Below are positions 58,177-64,000 of a DNA stretch of 64,000 nt, piece by piece (positions within the stretch are counted from its first letter, which is position 1; every line of letters starts with the position of its first letter). Origin of the DNA: Micromonospora ferruginea. GTDB lineage: Bacteria > Actinomycetota > Actinomycetes > Mycobacteriales > Micromonosporaceae. The stretch spans positions 2,972,001 to 3,036,000 of the forward strand of contig NZ_CP059322.2 of the NCBI RefSeq assembly GCF_013694245.2, read 5' to 3'. The translations under genes and the position numbers were made by a program. Below the pieces are notes generated by a model. It saw only the letters and a list, made by a program, of their open reading frames with translations. It ran no database searches and had not been told where the DNA came from.

Positions 58177-59934
58177 TCACGGACGCCTTTCCTTGGCCGC
58201 CACGGCCAGGAGTTCCTCGGCATGGGCGATACCCAGATCGGAGTCCGGCAAACCGGCCAGCATGCGGGCCAGCTCCCGGGACCGCTCGGTGTCCTCCACG
58301 ACCCGCACGCCGCTCGTGGTCACCGCGCCGCCGGTGTCCTTCGCCACCACCAGGTGCCGGTCGGCGAACGCGGCGACCTGCGGCAGATGCGTCACCACGA
58401 GCACCTGGTGGCTGCGCGCCAACCGGGCCAGCCGCCGGCCGATCTCCACCGCGGCCTGACCGCCGACACCGGCGTCGACCTCGTCGAAGACCAGCGTGGG
58501 CGGCCCGCCCGACCCGGCGAACACCACCTCGATGGCGAGCATCACCCGGGACAGCTCACCGCCGGAGGCGCCCCGCTGCAACGGCAGCGCCGGCGCGCCC
58601 GGATGGGCCAGCAGCCGCAGCTCCACCTCGTCGGCGCCGTCCGGGCCGACGCCCGCCTCGGCGCCGTTGACCGGCAGGCTCGGCTCGGCCCGCCCGGCCG
58701 GCCGGGGCAGCACCGCGACCTCGATCCGGGCGTGCGGCATGGCCAGGCCGGCCAGCTCGACGGTGACCTGCTCGGCGAACCGCACCGCCGCCTCCTGCCG
58801 GGACGCCGACACCCGGCCGGCGAGGTCGGCCACCTCACCGGCCAGCCGCGCCGCCTCCCGGTCCAACTCGTCCAGCAGCTCGTCGGAGGTGTCCAGATCG
58901 GACAACCGGGTCCGGGCCCGCTCGGCCCAGGCCACCACGCCGTCGACGTCGTCGGCGTATTTGCGGGTGAGCGCGCGCAGCGCGGCGCGGCGCTCGTAGA
59001 GCGTCTGCAGGCGGGCCGGGTCGGCGTCCAGCGCGGTCAGGTAGGTGGACAGCTCGGCGGCCACGTCGGTGACCAGCGTCGCGGCCTCCTCCAGCCGGGC
59101 CGCCAGCTCGCCGAGCGCCGGGTCGGTGCCGGCCTGCGCCTCCAGCGTGCGGCGGGCGGTGCCGAGCAGCACGGCCGCGTCCGGGGTGTCGTCGGTCGCC
59201 TCCACCCCGCCGGCCACGCACTGCTGCGCGAGCTGGGCCGCGGTGCGCAGCCCCTCGGCGTGCTCCAGCCGCTGCGCCTCCGCCTTCAGCTCGTCGTCCT
59301 CCCCCGGCTGCGGGTCGACCCGGGTGATCTCGTCGAGGCCCAACCGCAGCAGGTCGGCCTCCTGGCTGCGCTCGCGGGCGTTGCGCCGGCGGTCGGCCAG
59401 GTCGTCGACCACCGCCCGCCACCGCCCGTACGCCTCGCGCAGCCCGTCGAGCAGCTTCTCGTGCTCGCCGCCGGCGAACCGGTCGAGCGCGGCGCGCTGC
59501 TCCGCCGGACGCAGCAGGCGCAACTGGTCGGACTGGCCGTGCACGGCCAGCACCTGCTCGCCGACCTCGCCGAGTGTCGCCACCGGCATGCTGCGCCCGC
59601 CCAGGTGCGCCCGGGACCGACCCTCGATCGTGACGCTGCGGCTGAGCAGCAGCGAGCCGTCGTCGTCGGGCTCGCCACCGGCGTCGACGATGCGGGCGTG
59701 CACCGACTCGGCCACCCGGCCGCGCAGCCGCAGCCGCCCCTCCACCAGCGCGCGGCCTGGCTGGGCCCGCACCCGCCCGGCGTCGGCCCGGCCGCCGAAG
59801 AGCAGGCCGAGGCCGGTCACCACCATGGTCTTGCCGGCGCCGGTCTCGCCGGTGATGACGTTCATCCCGCCGGCCAGCGGCAGCGTGGTGTCCTCGATGA
59901 CGCCCAGTCCGGTGATGCGCAGCTCTTCCAGCAC
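58177..59934 (-). CDS. recN: DNA repair protein RecN
   Basis: The 585-aa SMC-like ATPase acts in double-strand-break repair. It starts at GTG 59934 (VLEELRITGLGVIED), with Walker A GETGAGKT (~32-39). A central coiled coil follows, then the ABC signature QRGASGGELSR and Walker B LVFDEVDAGVGG. The GTG is chosen because the family begins at this residue and the upstream sequence is low-complexity Arg/Pro. Confidence 0.96.
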   Translation of the reverse strand: MLEELRITGLGVIEDTTLPLAGGMNVITGETGAGKTMVVTGLGLLFGGRADAGRVRAQPGRALVEGRLRLRGRVAESVHARIVDAGGEPDDDGSLLLSRSVTIEGRSRAHLGGRSMPVATLGEVGEQVLAVHGQSDQLRLLRPAEQRAALDRFAGGEHEKLLDGLREAYGRWRAVVDDLADRRRNARERSQEADLLRLGLDEITRVDPQPGEDDELKAEAQRLEHAEGLRTAAQLAQQCVAGGVEATDDTPDAAVLLGTARRTLEAQAGTDPALGELAARLEEAATLVTDVAAELSTYLTALDADPARLQTLYERRAALRALTRKYADDVDGVVAWAERARTRLSDLDTSDELLDELDREAARLAGEVADLAGRVSASRQEAAVRFAEQVTVELAGLAMPHARIEVAVLPRPAGRAEPSLPVNGAEAGVGPDGADEVELRLLAHPGAPALPLQRGASGGELSRVMLAIEVVFAGSGGPPTLVFDEVDAGVGGQAAVEIGRRLARLARSHQVLVVTHLPQVAAFADRHLVVAKDTGGAVTTSGVRVVEDTERSRELARMLAGLPDSDLGIAHAEELLAVAAKERRP

Positions 59935-60385
59935 AGCACCCGACAGTAGCCCCGCCGGGTGACAGTTGACCAGCCGGCACGGTGTCCCGCCGACGGCGTG
60001 CCGGTCACACCTGGTCGCGGGCGGCCCGACGGTCCACCCGCGACGGCGCCCGTCGGCGGGTGGGTGGTCGGGGCGCCCGGCGTCGCGTCGTCGCCCAGCT
60101 CGCGTGCCGCCGCTTCCTCCGGCGGCGGCTCGTCGACCTGTCGGCCCGACCGGGGTCGACACCCGACCGGGCACGGCGCGCCGGTCCGCCCGCCGCGGCC
60201 GGCCGCGACGCTCCGGCGCCCCGACCCGTCGCGGCCCGACCACCCCCTGGCCTGAGCCGCGACCCGCGGGCCGCGCGTCGCCCGAGACGGCGGGCCTCAC
60301 CGCCGCACCCGGACTCACCTCGACGCGGCCCGTACGCCCACCGTAACCCGCGCACCCGCCGAATCGCGTCGTCCTGAGCCGCCGA
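59935..60385. other. Gene-free, very GC-rich interval
   Basis: 451 bp between nadK and recN on the minus strand. All frames are long only because stop codons are rare at this composition. None has a ribosome site or a recognisable product. It should contain the recN promoter; an SOS-type box was not seen. Confidence 0.45.
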
Positions 60386-61270
60386 TCAGCGTCGGTTGCC
60401 GCGCCAACCCTGCACGGGCAGGTCGAACTTGGCCACCAGCCGATCGGTGAACGGGCGCGCCCGCAGCCGGACGATGCGCACCGGCAACGCGCCCCGGCGC
60501 ACCGTGACCCGGGCGCCGGGCGGCAGGTCGTAGACCCGCCGGCCGTCGCAGCACAGCACCGCGAGCGTGGTGAACGGGTCGACCGTGATGGCGAACGTGG
60601 AGGTCGGCGCGGTCACCAACGGGCGGCTGAACAGCGCGTGCGCGCTGATCGGCACCAGCAGCAGCGCCTCCACCTCGGGCCAGACCACCGGCCCCCCGCC
60701 GGAGAACGCGTACGCGGTGGAGCCGGTCGGGGTCGCGCAGACCACGCCGTCGCAGCCGTAGCGCGACAGCGGCCGGCCGTCCACGTCGACGAGCAGCTCC
60801 AGCATCTGGGCCCGCTCGCCCTTCTCCACGCTGATCTCGTTGAGCGCCCACGACTCGATGGTCGGCCCGCCGTCGAACTCGGCGGTCACGTCGAGGGTGA
60901 GGCGTTCGTCCACGGTGTAGTTGCGCCCGACCACGTCGCGCACCGCGGTGTCCAGGTCGTTGATCTCCGCCTCGGCCAGGAAACCGACCTTGCCCAGGTT
61001 GATGCCGAGCAACGGCGCCTTGGCCGGGCGGGCCAGCTCGGCGGCGCGCAGGAACGTGCCGTCCCCGCCGAGCGCGAAGACGATCTCCGCGCCATCGGCC
61101 GCCTCCGGGCCGGTCACCGGCACCACCCCGGGCAGGTCGAGGTCGTCGGCCTCCTCGGCGACCACCCGCACCTCGAAGCCGTTGGCGATCAGGTCGGCGG
61201 CCACCGCGCGGGCGTGCTCGGTGCTGCGTCGCCGGCCGGTGTGCGTCACCAGCAGCGCGGTCCGACTCAC
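60386..61270 (-). CDS. nadK: NAD kinase
   Basis: The 294-aa enzyme makes NADP from NAD. It has the GGDGTFLRAAEL motif (~75), GINLGKVGFLAE, NEISVEKGERA and the TPTGSTAYAFSGGGP loop. Its GTG start overlaps the tlyA stop as GTGA, as in mycobacteria where tlyA, ppnK and recN are consecutive. Confidence 0.96.
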   Translation of the reverse strand: MSRTALLVTHTGRRRSTEHARAVAADLIANGFEVRVVAEEADDLDLPGVVPVTGPEAADGAEIVFALGGDGTFLRAAELARPAKAPLLGINLGKVGFLAEAEINDLDTAVRDVVGRNYTVDERLTLDVTAEFDGGPTIESWALNEISVEKGERAQMLELLVDVDGRPLSRYGCDGVVCATPTGSTAYAFSGGGPVVWPEVEALLLVPISAHALFSRPLVTAPTSTFAITVDPFTTLAVLCCDGRRVYDLPPGARVTVRRGALPVRIVRLRARPFTDRLVAKFDLPVQGWRGNRR

Positions 61271-62115
61271 CCGGACACCTCCTCGGTCGTGGCCGCCGTC
61301 GCGGCGGCGCCCTGCGGGCCGGCGGCCACCACCGCACGCACCCGGTCGGGGTCGGCGGCCGGCGCGCCCCGCCGCAACCATACGAAGAACTCGACGTTGC
61401 CGCTCGGGCCGGGCAGCGGGCTGGCCGCCACGTCGGCCAGGCCCAGGTCGAGACGCGCGGCGGCGGCGGCCACGTCGAGCACCGCCTCGGCGCGCAGCGC
61501 CGGATCGCGCACCACCCCACCGGCGCCGACCCGCTCCTTGCCCACCTCGAACTGCGGCTTGACCATCAGGGCCAGGTCACCCTCTGCCGCGGTGCAGGCG
61601 GCCAGCGCGGGCAGCACCAGCCGCAGCGAGATGAACGACAGGTCGGCCACCGTCAGCTCGACCGGGCCGCCGATCGCCTCCGGCGTGAGGGTACGCACGT
61701 TCGTGCGCTCGAACACCCGCACCCGCTCGTCGGTGCGCAGCGGCCAGGCGAGCTGCCCGTAGCCGACGTCGACGGCCACCACCTCGGCCGCGCCGGCGCG
61801 CAGCAGCACGTCGGTGAAGCCGCCGGTGGAGGCGCCCGCGTCGAGGCACCGCCGGTCGGCCACGGCCAGCCCGCCCGGGGCGAACGCGGCGAGCGCCCCG
61901 GCCAGCTTGTGGCCGCCGCGCGAGACGTAGTCCTCCGCCGGGTCCTCGCCGGTGACCAGCAACGGGTCGGCCGGGTCGACCATCGCGGCGGCCTTGCGGG
62001 CCGGCACTCCACGCAACTGGACCCGACCGGCCTCCACCAGCGCGGCGGCCTGCTCGCGGGAGCGGGCCAGGCCACGCCGGACGAGTTCCGCGTCCAACCG
62101 GGTACGACGAGCCAT
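61267..62115 (-). CDS. tlyA: TlyA-type rRNA 2'-O-methyltransferase
   Basis: The 282-aa protein has an N-terminal S4 RNA-binding domain (RRTRLDAELVRRGLARSREQ) and an FtsJ-like methyltransferase domain (YVSRGGHKLAGALAAF, DAGASTGGFTDVLLRAGA, VDVGYGQL, MVKPQFEVGKE). TlyA methylates 16S and 23S rRNA and affects capreomycin sensitivity in mycobacteria. ATG 62115 is followed at once by the S4 domain. Confidence 0.96.
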   Translation of the reverse strand: MARRTRLDAELVRRGLARSREQAAALVEAGRVQLRGVPARKAAAMVDPADPLLVTGEDPAEDYVSRGGHKLAGALAAFAPGGLAVADRRCLDAGASTGGFTDVLLRAGAAEVVAVDVGYGQLAWPLRTDERVRVFERTNVRTLTPEAIGGPVELTVADLSFISLRLVLPALAACTAAEGDLALMVKPQFEVGKERVGAGGVVRDPALRAEAVLDVAAAAARLDLGLADVAASPLPGPSGNVEFFVWLRRGAPAADPDRVRAVVAAGPQGAAATAATTEEVSG

Positions 62116-62138
62116 CGGTGTTCGTTCTCCGCCTCTGC

Positions 62139-62387
62139 TCAGGCCTGGTCGATGCTGGCCAGCGTCTCGCGCAGCGTCTCGTACGCCGCCTCGTACTGGG
62201 CGATCTGGTCGGCCGGGGCGAGCGCCTCGGCGTTGGCCATGCCGCGTACCGCGGCGTCCACGGCCGGGTGCGACGCCTCGCCCACCTCCTCGACCGCCGC
62301 CGCGCGGATCCCGGGCGGCAGGCCGGGGCGGGCCCCCGGCGGCGGGCCGGGACGCGGCGGCGGGCCGGGCCGGTGGGGCGCGGTCAC
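62139..62387 (-). CDS. Small conserved actinobacterial protein (82 aa)
   Basis: A Pro/Gly/Arg-rich N-terminal half is followed by a helical half (AAVEEVGEASHPAVDAAVRG...QIAQYEAAYETLRETLASI). Its GTG overlaps the stop of the preceding gene as GTGA and it ends 23 bp before tlyA. It occupies the place of Rv1693 in M. tuberculosis. No function is known. Confidence 0.75.
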   Translation of the reverse strand: MTAPHRPGPPPRPGPPPGARPGLPPGIRAAAVEEVGEASHPAVDAAVRGMANAEALAPADQIAQYEAAYETLRETLASIDQA

Positions 62388-62986
62388 GACGCGGCCGCCG
62401 GGCGCCCGGCGGTCTTCTTCGCCGGCCGGGCCGGCGTGGCGGGCGCCCCGTCGGCCGGCGTGCGGGCCACCGTCGCGGCGGGCTTCTTCGCGATCGCCTT
62501 CTTGGCCACCGCCTTCTTCGCCACGGCCTTCGTCGCCGGCGCGGAACCGGCCGGACTCGCGGCACCGGGCCGGCTCCCGGCATCAGGCCGGCTCCCGGCA
62601 TCAGGCCGGCTCCCGGCGTCAGACCGGCTCCCGGCGTCGGCGGCGGGCGGGGCGGACGTCCCGGCGGCGGCCGGCACCGGGACGGTCCGTGCCTCGCGCA
62701 GTTGCCGCTCCAGGTCGTGCACCCGACGGGTCAGCTCGGCGACCTCGTCGGCGGTGGCCAGCCCGACCGCGCCGAGGGCCCGGTCGACCTCGAAGCGGAC
62801 CAGTTTGGTCAGCGCCTCCCGGTTCGCCAGGCCGGTGGCGACCAGCTCCTCGGCGAGCGACTGGAGCTGACCGGCCGTCACGCCACCCTGGCCGACGACC
62901 CGCTTCACCGCGTCCTGCGCCTTCTTCCGGGGCGCCTCCGTCAGGCCCATGGCCAGCTCGAGGTAGGCGCGCCACGCGTCCTGCAT
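62384..62986 (-). CDS. Phasin-like helical protein with Lys/Ala-rich tail
   Basis: The 200-aa protein starts MQDAWRAYLELAMGLTEAPR. Residues 1-105 are two long amphipathic helices like polyhydroxyalkanoate-granule-associated phasins, ending in a heptad segment (VAELTRRVHDLERQLREA). A linker of tandem DAGSRP hexads follows, then a histone-like tail (KKAVAKKAIAKK) that could bind DNA. It may organise granules or DNA; the exact role is open. AAGGAA lies before the ATG. Confidence 0.7.
   Translation of the reverse strand: MQDAWRAYLELAMGLTEAPRKKAQDAVKRVVGQGGVTAGQLQSLAEELVATGLANREALTKLVRFEVDRALGAVGLATADEVAELTRRVHDLERQLREARTVPVPAAAGTSAPPAADAGSRSDAGSRPDAGSRPDAGSRPGAASPAGSAPATKAVAKKAVAKKAIAKKPAATVARTPADGAPATPARPAKKTAGRPAAAS
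62568..62639. repeat. Four 18-bp tandem repeats inside the phasin-like gene
   Basis: Copies of GGCCGGCTCCCGGCATCA start at 62568, 62586, 62604 and 62622, the last two with one and two or three changes. They encode the DAGSRP/DAGSRS hexads on the minus strand, so copy number can change without loss of frame. Confidence 0.85.
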
Positions 62987-63097
62987 GCCTGATTCCTTCC
63001 GCGGGGCGGGGTGTGCAGGTGCCACGCTACCGGGCACCTGGGACGCACCGTTGCGGTACGGTGCCCGCAACGGTACGGCTCGTGGTGAGGAGACGAT

Positions 63098-63433
63098 GTG
63101 GCCAGCGTGGACGACTGCCGGCAGGCGTTGCAGGACCTGGCCGACCGGCTCGACCGGCACGTCGAGGCACAGGGACGCATCGACCTCGACCGCACCCTGG
63201 CCTGCCGGATCACCGACCTGGACACGGCGTTCCACGGGCGTCTCGAAGGCGGCCGGCTGCTCGGGCTGACCGACGGCGACGACCCCAAGGCCAAGATCGC
63301 GCTGAGCACCGCCAGCGACGACCTGGTCGCCCTGGTGCACGGCAAGCTCGACATCATGTCCGCGGTGGCGTCCCGCCGGGTCTCGGTCAAGGCGAACCCG
63401 TTCGACCTGATGAAGCTCCGCAAGCTGCTCTGA
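63098..63433 (+). CDS. SCP2 sterol-binding domain protein
   Basis: The 111-aa protein consists of one SCP2-like domain: ITDLDTAFHGRLEGGRLLGL, then DDPKAKIALSTASDDLVALVHGKLD and KANPFDLMKLRKLL. Such domains bind lipids or act as carriers. The GTG at 63098 follows GAGGAG with six bases. It is the only plus-strand gene in this part. Confidence 0.88.
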   Translation: MASVDDCRQALQDLADRLDRHVEAQGRIDLDRTLACRITDLDTAFHGRLEGGRLLGLTDGDDPKAKIALSTASDDLVALVHGKLDIMSAVASRRVSVKANPFDLMKLRKLL

Positions 63434-63445
63434 GGAGCCGCCCGC

Positions 63446-64000
63446 TCAGTCGCCGAGGCCGAACGCGGCGAGCGCTTCCGCCGCCGCCGGGGACGCGGCC
63501 CGCACCGGTCCGGCCGACGTGGACCAGGCCACCGCACACAGCGCCGCGAGCGCGTCCAACGGCCGGCCCGCGCCGTCGAGCGTCAACTCCCCGCCGGCTT
63601 CGGTCACCGACCAGCCGCCGGTCCGCGCCCGGCCGGGCACCGCCACCACGGCCTCCGGGTCGAACAGCCCGGCCAGGTCGAAGGAGACGTACGCCGGCCG
63701 GCGCGAATCGGGCGCGGCCAGCAGCTCGGCCGCGTCGCTCACGCCGGTCAGCACCAGCAGGCTGTCCAGCCCGGCCCGGCGGGCGCCCTCGATGTCGGTG
63801 TCCAGCCGGTCGCCCACCACCAGGGTGCGACCGGTCCTGGCCCGGCGGGCCGCGGTCGCGAACAACGCCGGCTCCGGCTTGCCCACCACCACGTCCGGGT
63901 CCCGGTCGAGCGCGGTACGCAGCACCGCCACCAGCGAACCGTTGCCGGGCAGCGGGCCACGCGGGCTGGGCAGCGTGCGATCGGTGTTGGTGGCGTACCA
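63446..64000 (-). CDS. HAD-IIA family phosphatase (5' end outside window)
   Basis: The last 184 residues are present. They contain WYATNTDRTLPSPRGPLPGN and GKPEPALFATAARRA, then LVVGDRLDTDIEGARRAG with the metal-binding Asp pair and LLVLTGVS. The C-terminal ~85 residues are a variable extension. The Mycobacterium homologue in this position (Rv1692) is a glycerol-3-phosphate phosphatase, so the same role is likely. Confidence 0.92.
   Translation of the reverse strand, partial: WYATNTDRTLPSPRGPLPGNGSLVAVLRTALDRDPDVVVGKPEPALFATAARRARTGRTLVVGDRLDTDIEGARRAGLDSLLVLTGVSDAAELLAAPDSRRPAYVSFDLAGLFDPEAVVAVPGRARTGGWSVTEAGGELTLDGAGRPLDALAALCAVAWSTSAGPVRAASPAAAEALAAFGLGD

Noticed and set aside
59935..60385. 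Possible genes on either strand between nadK and recN
   Set aside because: Open frames exist on both strands but all are Arg/Pro/Gly-rich without starts, ribosome sites or motifs.

Overview
The window looks like chromosomal DNA from a high-GC actinomycete, most likely Micromonosporaceae (Micromonospora-like). The support is strongly GC-biased third codon positions, many GTG/TTG starts, GTGA/ATGA start-stop overlaps, and a right half whose gene order follows the actinobacterial block recN-steA-steB-pyrG-nudix-xer-parA-scpA-scpB-rluB-cmk-der. That block is known from Mycobacterium tuberculosis as roughly Rv1692 to Rv1713.

Layout. (1) 1-8800 is a compact, possibly co-regulated module. It holds a membrane histidine kinase (partial), a drug-type ABC-2 exporter with a GPP34-family protein, a DUF4260 membrane protein, a three-gene candidate RiPP operon (YcaO enzyme, 85-aa repeat-containing precursor, MFS exporter) and a secreted S15/CocE-type hydrolase. 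The ABC ATPase and the secreted hydrolase, 5.9 kb apart, carry nearly identical promoter blocks. Each block has two GTGAC-type dyads, a -10 six bases before the ATG (predicted leaderless start) and even the first ten codons in common. (2) 8870-15000 starts with a 33-bp 3' fragment of a tRNA-Thr gene, probably an old attachment site, followed by mostly uncharacterised accessory genes and an unusual SDR with a zinc ribbon. (3) 15000-21300 holds a Ser/Thr kinase with a partner VWA/substrate-binding protein, then two adjacent secreted proteins that could act in sequence: a PQQ-type sugar dehydrogenase and an SMP-30-type lactonase. (4) 21700-34700 is a polymorphic-toxin locus. A 3,824-aa Rhs/YD protein ends in a PT-HINT domain and an unassigned toxin tip, is coupled by a GTGA overlap to an HTH-type protein, and is preceded by a small BMP-like membrane-anchored protein.

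(5) 35000-38170 is the worn end of an integrative element: small orphan genes, a secreted I36-like protein, an excisionase-type HTH, a frameshifted cutA-like gene and a truncated tyrosine recombinase whose end lies 25 bp from the 3' end of tRNA-Pro(GGG). (6) 38290-64000 is the conserved housekeeping block, mostly on the minus strand: ribosome assembly GTPase, CMP kinase, pseudouridine synthase, condensin-associated ScpAB, ParA, Xer recombinase, alanine dehydrogenase, ADP-ribose hydrolase, CTP synthase, MurJ with envelope genes, SteAB, RecN, NAD kinase, TlyA and a HAD phosphatase cut by the window end.

The strongest candidate for something undescribed is the 4.1-6.9 kb RiPP-like operon. Its precursor has two CFHPGD repeats and a degenerate third, all placed before a helical acidic C-terminal segment, so the cores appear to come first and the recognition segment last. 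Other unusual structures are five identical 62-bp tandem repeats wedged between cmk and der, and two palindromic repeats carried in frame inside scpB. All family assignments are from reading the sequence; no database search was run.
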